7,888 nt of DNA from Nitrospirota bacterium (GTDB lineage Bacteria; Nitrospinota_A; UBA7883), in assembly GCA_011052055.1 (NCBI GenBank), contig DRJW01000010.1, positions 1 through 7,888 on the forward strand, in the 5' to 3' direction. A model generated the notes under the pieces. That model searched no databases. It saw only the letters and a program-made list of their open reading frames with translations, and was not told the DNA's origin. Of the stretch, positions 1 through 6,314 are shown piece after piece; position 1 is the first letter of the stretch, and the number at the start of each line of letters is the position of its first letter. The position numbers and the translations under genes are program-made.

Positions 1-452
1 GCCACCCGGAGGTGGGCAACAACATCCAGATAGCCGAAAGGCTCGATCTTGTCGATCCAGAGCCGTTCGCCGATTATAACGGCAAACCGATAAGCTACAT
101 CGCCAAAACGAAAGACCCGATCCCCACAGCTGATTTTATAGATGTAGTCAAAGACAGGATTAATCCTGACTTAAGGCACTATGCATTCGGCCCGGACGAG
201 ATCAATAGCGTCGCGATCCTCTCCGGCGGCGCGCCAAGATTCGTCCGTGAGGCGCTAGATCGGGGCGCCGACCTGTTTTTAACCGGCGAGGATACCGAGT
301 CTATCTACCACCTGTCCAAAGAAGAGGGGATTCATTTTGTGTCAGCCGGGCATCACGCCACAGAACGGTTCGGCGTCATCGCGCTGGGCGAGATGTTGGA
401 GCGAAAATTTGATATAGAAGTCGAGTTTGTCGATATCCCGAACCCTATCTAA
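1..452 (+). CDS. Nif3/YbgI-family dinuclear metal-binding protein, C-terminal part (5' end outside window)
   Basis: The frame is open from base 3 to the TAA at 450-452, giving 149 residues. It has no true start: the GTG at 12 is an internal Val inside HPEVGNN, which matches the metal-site stretch of Nif3 proteins that usually follows an Asp. Further signs of the family are SGGAPRF (about visible residues 75-81), the LFLTGE strand (92-97) and GHHATE (116-121), whose His and Glu are the C-terminal metal ligands, and an ending in NPI after a Phe-Val-Asp strand. Members are cytosolic toroidal hexamers holding two metal ions. Some are annotated as GTP cyclohydrolase I type 2 homologs, but the physiological role of most is not settled, so I do not assign a reaction. 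Roughly the last 60% of a typical protein of about 250 residues is visible. It is convergent with msrP, and nothing here links the two functionally. The family call is firm. Confidence 0.92.
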   Translation, partial: HPEVGNNIQIAERLDLVDPEPFADYNGKPISYIAKTKDPIPTADFIDVVKDRINPDLRHYAFGPDEINSVAILSGGAPRFVREALDRGADLFLTGEDTESIYHLSKEEGIHFVSAGHHATERFGVIALGEMLERKFDIEVEFVDIPNPI

Positions 453-570
453 AGCGCGCTTGACGCGGGATCTCTGAGATGCCGGATCGGAGCCCGGCGC
501 GTGCGCTTTAGGCTAGACACCGATCCGGGGTCTTGTGGGATTCCGGCTCCCGTATCAAGTCCGGGACGGG
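451..570. repeat. Cluster of GC-rich inverted repeats in the convergent Nif3/msrP junction
   Basis: This non-coding junction holds several interleaved palindromes. The clearest is a perfect 9-bp inverted repeat, CCGGATCGG at 482-490 and CCGATCCGG at 520-528. It is extended inward by AGCC (491-494) pairing with GGCT (511-514), which leaves AGACA (515-519) bulged. A competing 7-bp pair is AAAGCGC (451-457) with GCGCTTT (503-509). ATCTC-T-GAGAT (470-480) and TCCCG/CGGGA around 548-565 are further small stems. No T-run follows any stem, so this is not a classic intrinsic terminator. Lying between converging genes, it may still end or protect transcripts from both sides. The look is that of dispersed palindromic (REP-like) elements, but that needs other copies in the genome. 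Confidence 0.55.
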
Positions 571-595
571 CTGAATAACAATTGTAGCGTTATCG

Positions 596-1522
596 TTAAA
601 AGTTCTTGCGTAAATCGAGCCCTTCGTAAAGATGGGCCACCTGTTTTTCGTAGCCGTTGAACATCAAGGTTCTCCGGCGGAACGTCTCGCCCAAACGTTT
701 TTCGGTGGCTTGCGACCATCTGGGATGATCTACTTCTGGATTCACGTTCCCGTAAAAGCCATACTCATGGGGGCTGGCTTTCGTCCAGAACGACACCGGC
801 GCCTCCTCCACCAGCTCTATTTTCACTATCGACTTGATATTCTTAAACCCGTACTTCCAGGGAACAACGAGCCGTATCGGCGCTCCGCATTGCGGCTTTA
901 GCGGCTTTCCGTATATGCCTGTGGCAAGCATGGCAAGCTCGTTGGTCGCCTCGTCGAGCCGCAGTCCTTCCACATAGGGCCATTGGCTCCAGAAAGATTT
1001 CTGACGCGGCATCTGCGCCGGGTCGAAAAGTGTTTTGAACTTCACATATTTAGCGTTCGGTTTCGGCTCCGCTTGTTTTATAAGATCGGCAAGTGGAAAA
1101 CCGCTCCACGGGACGACCATCGCCCAGGTCTCGACGCATCGGAAGCGGTAGACACGCTCCACCTGAGCGAATTTTCTCATCAGACTGCCTATGCCGTAAG
1201 TTACAGGTTTGTTGACAAGGCCGGTGACTTCTAATTTCCAGGGGGCCGGTCTGAAATTTTCCGCAAGCTTCCATACATCATCTTTGCCGGTAGAGAATTC
1301 GTAGAAGTTATTGTGCTTTGTGATAGATTCGTAAGGTGTCGGCTCTCCCACGTCCTTTGTATCTGGCATTTTATTGAGCGCGCTGTCCATGGCGCCAGAT
1401 ACCTTATCGCAGGCGGTTAAAACAAGAGGGCCGGCCAGCGCCGCTGTGGCTGTTTTTATGAACTTTCGCCTGTTGAGATAGAGGCTTTCGGGGGTTATCG
1501 AGGAAGAAGGCGTTTTTTCCAT
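596..1522 (-). CDS. msrP: Protein-methionine-sulfoxide reductase catalytic subunit MsrP (YedY), molybdopterin enzyme
   Basis: MsrP reduces methionine sulfoxide in oxidised periplasmic proteins, using a molybdenum-molybdopterin cofactor. The 308 residues fit the family. A twin-arginine signal NRRKFIK (17-23) is followed by a hydrophobic stretch and LTAC (35-38), which also matches a lipobox. The family stretch HNNFYEF lies at 70-76. RFRCVETWAMVVPW (126-139) contains Cys129, the expected Mo ligand (the counterpart of Cys102 in mature E. coli MsrP). Cofactor-pocket segments QCGAPIRLVVPWKYGFK occur at 211-227. The ATG at 1520-1522 keeps the whole Tat signal; its ribosome site is weak (AGG about 13 nt upstream). 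The gene follows the HPP gene by 69 nt on the same strand and may share its transcript. No gene for MsrQ, the haem membrane partner, lies on either side within the window, so the electron donor is unknown here. Confidence 0.95.
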   Translation of the reverse strand: MEKTPSSSITPESLYLNRRKFIKTATAALAGPLVLTACDKVSGAMDSALNKMPDTKDVGEPTPYESITKHNNFYEFSTGKDDVWKLAENFRPAPWKLEVTGLVNKPVTYGIGSLMRKFAQVERVYRFRCVETWAMVVPWSGFPLADLIKQAEPKPNAKYVKFKTLFDPAQMPRQKSFWSQWPYVEGLRLDEATNELAMLATGIYGKPLKPQCGAPIRLVVPWKYGFKNIKSIVKIELVEEAPVSFWTKASPHEYGFYGNVNPEVDHPRWSQATEKRLGETFRRRTLMFNGYEKQVAHLYEGLDLRKNF

Positions 1523-1560
1523 GAATTATCGTAAACCTGGCGGCGCCGTTTGCCAACTGT

Positions 1561-1580
1561 TTTATACAAGTTTATACAAG
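1561..1580. repeat. Perfect 10-bp tandem duplication between HPP and msrP
   Basis: TTTATACAAG occurs twice, back to back. Read on the minus strand this gives two TATAAA hexamers 10 bp apart, 35-55 bp upstream of the msrP start. Either could act as a -10 element of a promoter private to msrP, but no convincing -35 sequence lies 16-18 bp upstream of either. The duplication is certain; a promoter role is only a guess. Confidence 0.5.
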
Positions 1581-1591
1581 AGATCGGATGG

Positions 1592-2149
1592 CTAAAACCA
1601 GTATTTTGGATAGGCTCTTTCGCCTGACAAATTGTTCACAATCAACGCGACGAGCAACATTATCAAAACTCCGGCAAGAACCGGCATTAACACGAACATA
1701 AACCCTTGCTGGGAATCAACGGCGATAAGCGCCGTGGCGCCTCCGGGAGGATGAAGTGTTTTGGTGGCTAACATTGCGACTATGGCAAGTGAAACGGCCA
1801 GAGCAAGCGTAAAATCGCTCTTCCCCATCATCTGGAAGATCAGCACAGCTACAATCGCAGACACAACGTGCCCTCCGACAAGGTTTCGCGGCTGGGCCAA
1901 CGGGCTGTCTATCGCGGCGTATATAAGTACTGCGGAGGCTCCGAAAGAGCCTATAACCATAGGCACGCTATATTTGAACGTTATGGCCGACACGGCCATT
2001 ATCCCTGCGGCGCTCCCTATCCACGAATAGAATATATGTGTCTTTTTCTCCTTTGGCGGCGCGACCTCGCCCTGGCCTTTGAACTTGGAAACATACTTTG
2101 TAACTTTTTTCCTCATCGCCAGTTCGCCAGGATGATTATTCGCCGACAT
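1592..2149 (-). CDS. HPP-family integral membrane protein
   Basis: The 185-residue protein has about five hydrophobic segments (roughly 40-57, 61-78, 93-108, 113-130, 151-172). It carries both family hallmarks: DSPLAQPRNLVGGHVVSA (81-98) and the name-giving LHPPGGATAL (132-141). It belongs in the inner membrane. The N-terminal 38 residues are hydrophilic and Lys-rich, so probably cytoplasmic. The biochemical role of bacterial HPP proteins is largely unknown. A plant member has been linked to nitrite transport, which cannot be transferred here. ATG at 2147-2149 is the first possible start because a TAA lies in frame two codons upstream; Met12 (ATG-AGG) is an alternative, and neither has a good Shine-Dalgarno sequence. 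It has its own strong promoter and precedes msrP by 69 nt. The family is firm, the function open. Confidence 0.9.
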   Translation of the reverse strand: MSANNHPGELAMRKKVTKYVSKFKGQGEVAPPKEKKTHIFYSWIGSAAGIMAVSAITFKYSVPMVIGSFGASAVLIYAAIDSPLAQPRNLVGGHVVSAIVAVLIFQMMGKSDFTLALAVSLAIVAMLATKTLHPPGGATALIAVDSQQGFMFVLMPVLAGVLIMLLVALIVNNLSGERAYPKYWF

Positions 2150-2209
2150 TTTTTATTTACCGTCATTTGGCCTCATTTTGTTGAAGTGATTATTCTGGAT
2201 CGGGTAAAG
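2150..2209 (-). other. Predicted 5' leader of the HPP mRNA
   Basis: If transcription starts about 7 nt past the -10 hexamer, the leader is about 60 nt. It lacks a purine-rich ribosome site close to the ATG. An ATG at 2174-2176 opens a 7-codon reading frame ending in TAA at 2153-2155, one codon before and in frame with the HPP start. It has no ribosome site of its own, so a regulatory role is doubtful. Confidence 0.3.
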
Positions 2210-2215
2210 CGGTCG

Positions 2216-2243
2216 ATTATACTTGATCCGGTCGAACCGTCAA
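2216..2243 (-). promoter_or_regulatory. Sigma70-type promoter driving the HPP gene (and possibly msrP)
   Basis: On the minus strand TTGACG (2243-2238, one mismatch from consensus) is followed by a 16-bp spacer and a perfect TATAAT (2221-2216). The start of transcription would be near 2209, 60 nt before the HPP ATG. The 7-mer CGGTCGA (plus strand) occurs at 2210-2216 and again at 2229-2235, 19 bp apart, one copy overlapping the end of the -10 and one in the spacer. This could be an operator or chance. The promoter makes HPP-msrP a separate unit from the gsp operon upstream. Confidence 0.75.
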
Positions 2244-2436
2244 CCAGGATTTCCCGCCAACTATTTTTATTACAGGTTTTATTAACGGTTTCTAACTAAA
2301 AATTTCGTCCGCCATCACATGCTTCGCGCCAATCTCCATCAGCTTTTTTCCAGGCGATTTCAAGCGTCCGGCATTTTACGGACAGACGAAGCGGCAAATC
2401 CCGTCAGGAAGGAGCGCGAGCAGGAATATGAGCGGT
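2244..2436. other. Intergenic stretch between gspN and the HPP promoter
   Basis: About 190 bases hold no recognisable gene. On the minus strand a small stem GTCCG/CGGAC (2366-2370 with 2379-2383, 8-nt loop) and AT-rich sequence around 2262-2305 are visible. A short open frame (2375 down to the TAG at 2292) reads like protein, ending LMEIGAKHVMADEIFS, but has no credible start. No hairpin followed by a T-run on the minus strand was found, so the end of the gsp transcript is not obvious. Confidence 0.4.
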
Positions 2437-2448
2437 TTATTCAAACCG
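2433..2448 (-). other. Small hairpin across the gspN stop codon
   Basis: Arms CGGTTT (2433-2438) and AAACCG (2443-2448) are perfectly complementary around a 4-base loop, and the TAA stop lies within the structure. It would form at the very 3' end of the gsp coding sequence. There is no U-tract behind it, so it may mark the operon's end or protect the mRNA rather than terminate on its own. Confidence 0.35.
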
Positions 2449-3339
2449 GAAATCAGGTTTCACCCCGGGACCGCCTATTCGGACAGAGCGTACCCCGCCT
2501 TTTTCCGGCGGGAGCAGAAGCGCTATGGGGCCGAGCTTGTTTTCCAGAGTTTTATCAATGCTGGCTTTTAACGTTAAATTGAATCGCGAGAATTTCGGAA
2601 TGAGCGCGGTGTAGATATCGCCCGTAATCGCCGCGCTAAACTCCGGGCCGGTAAGCCGCGCTTTTTTTACCGTCAGCCTCCTTGATTTGAAATCGAGTTC
2701 CATCTCGCCGGAGTCAATGGCGATGTCAGGAAGCCTGACGCCCATCTCTTTATTGAATTTCAGCGATCCTTTTTCCAGAATGATTTTAATCCGCCCCTCT
2801 CCATTGACAATATTGGGATCAGCCAGGGAAAACGAGCCTTCGCCATTTAAATTCGTGTCCAGGCTCCCCCAGCCAGTCGTATCCCACCACCGGCCAGCGC
2901 CAGTATTTATACCGGAAAACCTGATATCTACATTTATTCCCTCCCCTTTCCCGCCGGAGAAATCCACAACAGCGCTCGCGTCTCCACCCATGATTTTCGC
3001 AGATAAAAACGCCCTCCGGTCTCCGGTTATGGCCGACAGGATCGACGGACGTATTTTGACTCGTTCGATGTTTAACAACTGGTTATTCGCCGACGATTTA
3101 TCTGATATGGTGACATTTTCAAAAGTAAGACCCGGCGGAAACGAGAGGGATACGCTTCCGATTCGCACGCGCGCGGGCGCTTTCAAAAAAGCGTTTTCTA
3201 TCATTTCTCCTACGACACCCACAGGAAAACGGATATACGTAAGAGAGACAAGGGCGGCGATGAAAAACAGGGAGTATCCGGCGGTTGTTAAGAGCCTGGG
3301 TCTTGAGACAATAAGGGAGAAGATTTGCGGAGTTTTCAT
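2437..3339 (-). CDS. gspN: Type II secretion system protein GspN (AsmA-like accessory protein)
   Basis: The protein has 300 residues from the ATG at 3337-3339. A longer reading from 3384 is possible but would overlap gspM by 49 nt. I prefer 3339 because it gives an ATGA overlap with the gspM stop and has GAGCAGG just upstream. Residues 18-36 form one membrane anchor. The rest should be periplasmic: beta-rich repeats resembling the AsmA/GspN fold (for example RIGSVSLSFPPGLTFENVTI at 59-78), with a central Gly-rich segment and a C-terminal GGPGVKPDFRF ending. GspN occurs only in some T2SS operons and is thought to help machine assembly in the envelope; its exact role is poorly defined. Last position in the operon fits. 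A generic AsmA-family protein is the alternative, but the placement after gspL-gspM favours GspN. Confidence 0.85.
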   Translation of the reverse strand: MKTPQIFSLIVSRPRLLTTAGYSLFFIAALVSLTYIRFPVGVVGEMIENAFLKAPARVRIGSVSLSFPPGLTFENVTISDKSSANNQLLNIERVKIRPSILSAITGDRRAFLSAKIMGGDASAVVDFSGGKGEGINVDIRFSGINTGAGRWWDTTGWGSLDTNLNGEGSFSLADPNIVNGEGRIKIILEKGSLKFNKEMGVRLPDIAIDSGEMELDFKSRRLTVKKARLTGPEFSAAITGDIYTALIPKFSRFNLTLKASIDKTLENKLGPIALLLPPEKGGVRSVRIGGPGVKPDFRFE

Positions 3340-3866
3340 TTTGCCTGCTCGTATCCCGCCACAGATAACGAGACGTTCAACCATTCCGGGTTTTCATATT
3401 GCGGTGTGATGGATACTCTTTTCACCCGCAGATAGTTTTTTGAGTTCCGGATCAGTTTTAGAAATAAGACAAGTTTTGAAAGCTCGACCTTCTCAAGTTT
3501 TAACGCTATCGGCGACTCCATATACCCCTCGACCTCGACCGGCGGCTGGGGGGTCATTGACACCACGTTTTCCTTGAGGCCGGCTGACGCCGCTATGTTT
3601 TCCATTACTCCCAGGGGGGAAAAACTCTCCCCCTGCGATTTGAGCTTCGCCTCAAGATAGCTGAACCTGCGTTTCGCGTTAAGGAATTTCGCCGCCAGCG
3701 CCTCCACCTCAAGTTTCTCTTTTTTTTTCGCTTCTATCTTTATAACAAGGGCCTCTTTGCGCTCGACCGTCGGCTCCCAGACACCCAGCCACGCAACGGT
3801 GACAGCTATAAATACTCCCGCCGTTAGCGCCATGAGCCGCTCGCGCTCATTCATACTCTTAAGCAT
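3336..3866 (-). CDS. gspM: Type II secretion system assembly-platform protein GspM
   Basis: GspM binds GspL and helps anchor the secretion ATPase to the inner membrane. The 176-residue protein has a short basic cytoplasmic tail, one membrane segment (11-30), a Lys/Glu-rich coiled coil (about 33-80) and a small periplasmic alpha/beta domain (about 85-175) of the GspM/PilO ferredoxin-like type. The start is the ATG at 3864-3866, because AGGTGGGG lies 7 nt before it; the TTG at 3870-3872 two codons upstream is too close to that site. The stop overlaps the gspN start as ATGA. The gap to gspL is 61 nt, the longest in the operon. Codons 47-49 form a run of nine A residues (3720-3728), a possible slippage site. 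Sequence similarity in GspM is always low, so the call rests on topology and operon order. Confidence 0.88.
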   Translation of the reverse strand: MLKSMNERERLMALTAGVFIAVTVAWLGVWEPTVERKEALVIKIEAKKKEKLEVEALAAKFLNAKRRFSYLEAKLKSQGESFSPLGVMENIAASAGLKENVVSMTPQPPVEVEGYMESPIALKLEKVELSKLVLFLKLIRNSKNYLRVKRVSITPQYENPEWLNVSLSVAGYEQAK

Positions 3867-3873
3867 TGTCAAA

Positions 3874-3881
3874 CCCCACCT
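3874..3881 (-). promoter_or_regulatory. gspM: Shine-Dalgarno site of gspM
   Basis: AGGTGGGG on the minus strand sits 7 nt before the ATG at 3866. It is the best ribosome site in the gsp run and decides between the ATG and the upstream TTG. It fits gspM being the one inner gene that is not coupled by overlap to the gene before it. Confidence 0.65.
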
Positions 3882-3896
3882 GTAACGCGGTCTTGC

Positions 3897-3919
3897 AGAC
3901 AGCGAACGCGCGTTTGTCT
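3897..3919 (-). other. Intercistronic hairpin between gspL and gspM
   Basis: In the minus-strand transcript AGACA pairs with TGTCT. Inside, a GCG/CGC stem closes a CGTT tetraloop, with AAC bulged on one side. The core is the 10-bp palindrome AACGCGCGTT (3905-3914). It lies wholly in the 61-nt gap, upstream of the gspM ribosome site. No U-run follows, so it is not a terminator. It could be an mRNA processing or stability element. Confidence 0.4.
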
Positions 3920-3927
3920 TTGCGGCT

Positions 3928-5382
3928 TCACAGGACGATTCTCACTTCCAGCCGGAACTTGACGCCGCTTCCCGACACATCCGCTTTGGCCCGCTCCACT
4001 GTCACTTTCCCGGTCCAGGGCAGGTTTCCGATATTTTTCTTGAGCTTATCCACTTTTTCGAAAGACCCGGTGTGCCCGGCGATAATGAAACTGTCCGGCT
4101 CGTAAACCATATCCTCCACATCCAGTTTTACGTCGTCCGGGACACAAAGGGTTATATCGGAGAGAAAATCAAGAAAAGGGTCAACGCCCCCCGTCCCGAC
4201 GCCGAGCGCTTTTGCTCTGGCTTGAAGTTTGGCGAGAGCGTTTTTAAGCTGTTGCTCTTCGGAGACGATCTTTTTCACATCCGGCAGAGCCTGCTTAAAC
4301 TCCGATCTTATCTGCGCCTTCAAAGCCTTGTATTCCCCGGTTAGTTGCGCGCCGTCGATGAAATAGGCGATAGTCCACGCCAGCGCTCCCGCAATAAAAA
4401 GAGTGGCCGCAGTGAAAAACTGGGCGCGGCATCCCGCGATTCTCGGTTTGCGTTTATACTCCCCGGCCCTCAGGTTCACACTTGAATTCTCTTCGCCCTC
4501 GGCCACAATTAAAGCCGCTCCCAGCGCCAGAGCGAACATCGCCTTCGTCTCGCTTTGTCCGGCGAGCCTCTGGCTGTCGAGCGCCGCTCCCGCGCCCGGC
4601 ATATCGGATATTCTGACCGGCGCGCCGAGTGTAGATTCAAGCTTCCGGGCCACCTGGTCGAGGCCGTCCTGCTCGCCGCTTAAAACTACCAGATTAAGCG
4701 TGGCCTCCCCGGCGCCGCCCAACATCTGGCGTTTGATCTCGTTCGCCAGCGGCTCCACGCCATTTTTCATCCCGGTGGACGCGGTGTGAAACGATACCGG
4801 GATTTGATCTTTCACTACGGTTATCGATCCTGCGTTTTCTTTGAGATTTACGTATATCTCAGCTCCCCCTTCCCCTTCGGCTGTGGGTCTGTATTTCGCT
4901 TCCCGTCCGGCGCAAACCGGCTCTGGTATCACCATGTCCGGATCGAGTCCGGCCAAAGCGTAAATATTCAGGAAGGCTTCGATATCCTCTTTTTTGGCCA
5001 CCACCGCCAGAATCCTCGATCCATCGTCCGCCGGGCCGATAGTTAAAAAATCAGAAACGATATCTTCGGCGTCGAAAGGGATCAAAGGCTCTATTTCGAA
5101 AGGGAGCGTCTCTGAAATCATTTTGCGTATGGTAAGCGGCACGCTCAACACTCTCGAAGTGAGGCGGTCGCTGGGGAAAACAGCTATTACACGGTCGGTT
5201 TCACCATCGTAACCCTCGCTTTTTAACGTCTCTTTGACAACGCGAGCCGGCTCTTCGGGGCTATCGGAGATAAGCTGGCGATAGACCAGTTTCGCAACTT
5301 TAAAGCTTCGGAACTGCTTTTCTATTACGGCCACTTTCAGTCCGCCGGATGTGAAGTCGATTCCAAAAATTTTCGCGCTCAT
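3928..5382 (-). CDS. gspL: Type II secretion system inner-membrane platform protein GspL
   Basis: GspL recruits the GspE ATPase through its cytoplasmic domain and pairs with GspM in the membrane. The 484 residues show the usual three parts. An actin-like cytoplasmic domain (1-300) starts with KIFGIDFTSGGLKVAVI, as in PilM/GspL proteins. A junction motif SVNLRAGEYKRK (301-312) is followed by one membrane segment (about 321-343). A periplasmic part has a coiled coil (350-395) and a ferredoxin-like domain (about 400-484). The ATG at 5380-5382 overlaps the gspK TAA by one base (TAATG). No clear ribosome site is seen, so reinitiation after gspK is likely. Length and order fit the family well. Confidence 0.93.
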   Translation of the reverse strand: MSAKIFGIDFTSGGLKVAVIEKQFRSFKVAKLVYRQLISDSPEEPARVVKETLKSEGYDGETDRVIAVFPSDRLTSRVLSVPLTIRKMISETLPFEIEPLIPFDAEDIVSDFLTIGPADDGSRILAVVAKKEDIEAFLNIYALAGLDPDMVIPEPVCAGREAKYRPTAEGEGGAEIYVNLKENAGSITVVKDQIPVSFHTASTGMKNGVEPLANEIKRQMLGGAGEATLNLVVLSGEQDGLDQVARKLESTLGAPVRISDMPGAGAALDSQRLAGQSETKAMFALALGAALIVAEGEENSSVNLRAGEYKRKPRIAGCRAQFFTAATLFIAGALAWTIAYFIDGAQLTGEYKALKAQIRSEFKQALPDVKKIVSEEQQLKNALAKLQARAKALGVGTGGVDPFLDFLSDITLCVPDDVKLDVEDMVYEPDSFIIAGHTGSFEKVDKLKKNIGNLPWTGKVTVERAKADVSGSGVKFRLEVRIVL

Positions 5383-6314
5383 TACATAACTTTGTAGAAG
5401 AGTGTTTTGACGTCAGAAGAACTTCGCTTATAAACGGCGACGATGGTTTTTACCGTCTCGTTAAAGGTCGCCGACGATTTGACTGAAAAAATGTTTGATT
5501 TGACATCGATGGAAAGAGCTATTTTTGGATAGATTTCGCTGAGGCCGGGGATTCTTTTCACGTCCTCGCGTTTCCCGAACGGAGCGGCCAGCCTGGCTCT
5601 TAAAATTCCTTTGACCATCTCCCCGGTCATGTCGTCGTCCAGAGACCACAAAACCATGTCGCTCGCCGTATTGATATTGATCTTGTCCGCGCCCCAGACG
5701 GAAACATGCTCGCGAAGTTTATCCATAACTTTAGGTGTGAATCCCCTCACCAGCAGAAGCTCGTCCACCGAGTCCAGTTTTGCGTTCTTCGCCCTGTACG
5801 GATTTTTCAAGGAGGAGTAATAGCCGTCCTCGGCTCCGTCGGGTCTCGGCTCGGAATCACGATCCATCCAGTCCACCAGGGAATCGGCGATCCCCTCGTT
5901 GATCTCAAGCCGTCTTAAAAGACGGGAAAATATTTTTATCCATCTCTCGTTGGGGAAACCTCTGCTGGTGGTCAGGGAGTTGAGGTTGATCTTGCCCGAC
6001 TCGTCCCTTATTTCTATCCAGGCGTACTCGTTGTCTATGGGGAGCGGGATCGTAGACTGCGCCCATTCCTCGGTCAGCGCGTCACGGCGTATTGGCGAGC
6101 GCGCGTCCTCAAGCAGGATCAGCTTGGCCGCGTCCTGGCCAGAGCGCGCGGCGTAAAACGCCCGTGTATCGTCCCTGTACACCGACGCAAGAACGGTCTG
6201 TATCCACGATTCATGGAAAATGTCGAACACGGTTATCGTCAGCAGGGACACGATGAGTATGGTCAAAACCAGAGCCATCCCGCATCGGTTCGAGAGAGGC
6301 TTTGCAATCCTCAT
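5382..6314 (-). CDS. gspK: Type II secretion system minor pseudopilin GspK
   Basis: GspK caps the tip of the pseudopilus together with GspI and GspJ. The 310-residue length is typical, since GspK is much larger than other pseudopilins. The leader ends NRCG^MALVLTILIV, with predicted cleavage after Gly12. Position +5 is Leu, not Glu, as is usual for GspK. The globular domain shows DESGKINLNSL (104-114), the acidic calcium-site-like stretch DWMDRDSEPRPDGAEDGYY (148-166), the SVDELLLVRGF segment (182-192) and ININTAS (212-218), all family hallmarks. Its ATG overlaps the gspJ stop (ATGA), with a G-rich stretch just upstream that can act as ribosome site. Its stop overlaps the gspL start by one base. 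Confidence 0.95.
   Translation of the reverse strand: MRIAKPLSNRCGMALVLTILIVSLLTITVFDIFHESWIQTVLASVYRDDTRAFYAARSGQDAAKLILLEDARSPIRRDALTEEWAQSTIPLPIDNEYAWIEIRDESGKINLNSLTTSRGFPNERWIKIFSRLLRRLEINEGIADSLVDWMDRDSEPRPDGAEDGYYSSLKNPYRAKNAKLDSVDELLLVRGFTPKVMDKLREHVSVWGADKININTASDMVLWSLDDDMTGEMVKGILRARLAAPFGKREDVKRIPGLSEIYPKIALSIDVKSNIFSVKSSATFNETVKTIVAVYKRSSSDVKTLFYKVM

Noticed and set aside
12..14. GTG as the start of the Nif3-family gene
   Set aside because: The frame is open to the window edge, and the codon is the Val of the HPEVGNN motif, so the gene begins upstream.
453..595. CRISPR array or tRNA in the repeat-rich junction
   Set aside because: The repeats are inverted rather than regularly spaced direct copies, and no cloverleaf or CCA-type end can be drawn.
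1868..2299. Plus-strand open frame opposite the HPP gene and its promoter
   Set aside because: It crosses the HPP gene and runs through its promoter on the other strand; Cys/Arg-rich with no domain, so a shadow.
2319..2582. Plus-strand open frame over the gspN end and the gap beside it
   Set aside because: Low-complexity shadow frame without a ribosome site; about half of it lies opposite gspN.
3340..3384. N-terminal extension of GspN by 15 residues
   Set aside because: It would overlap gspM by 49 nt, while the ATG at 3339 gives the usual ATGA overlap and a ribosome site.
2687..3409. Long plus-strand open frame (240 codons) antisense to gspN
   Set aside because: It lies wholly opposite gspN and the end of gspM, has no recognisable domain or ribosome site, and its composition (Pro/Ser/Arg-rich) is what the complement of the real genes produces.
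4403..4789. Plus-strand open frame opposite gspL
   Set aside because: Ser/Ala/Pro-rich shadow of the gspL coding strand; no family resemblance or start signal.
5461..5649. Minus-strand 62-codon frame inside gspK
   Set aside because: Out-of-frame reading of a well-supported gspK; no independent evidence.
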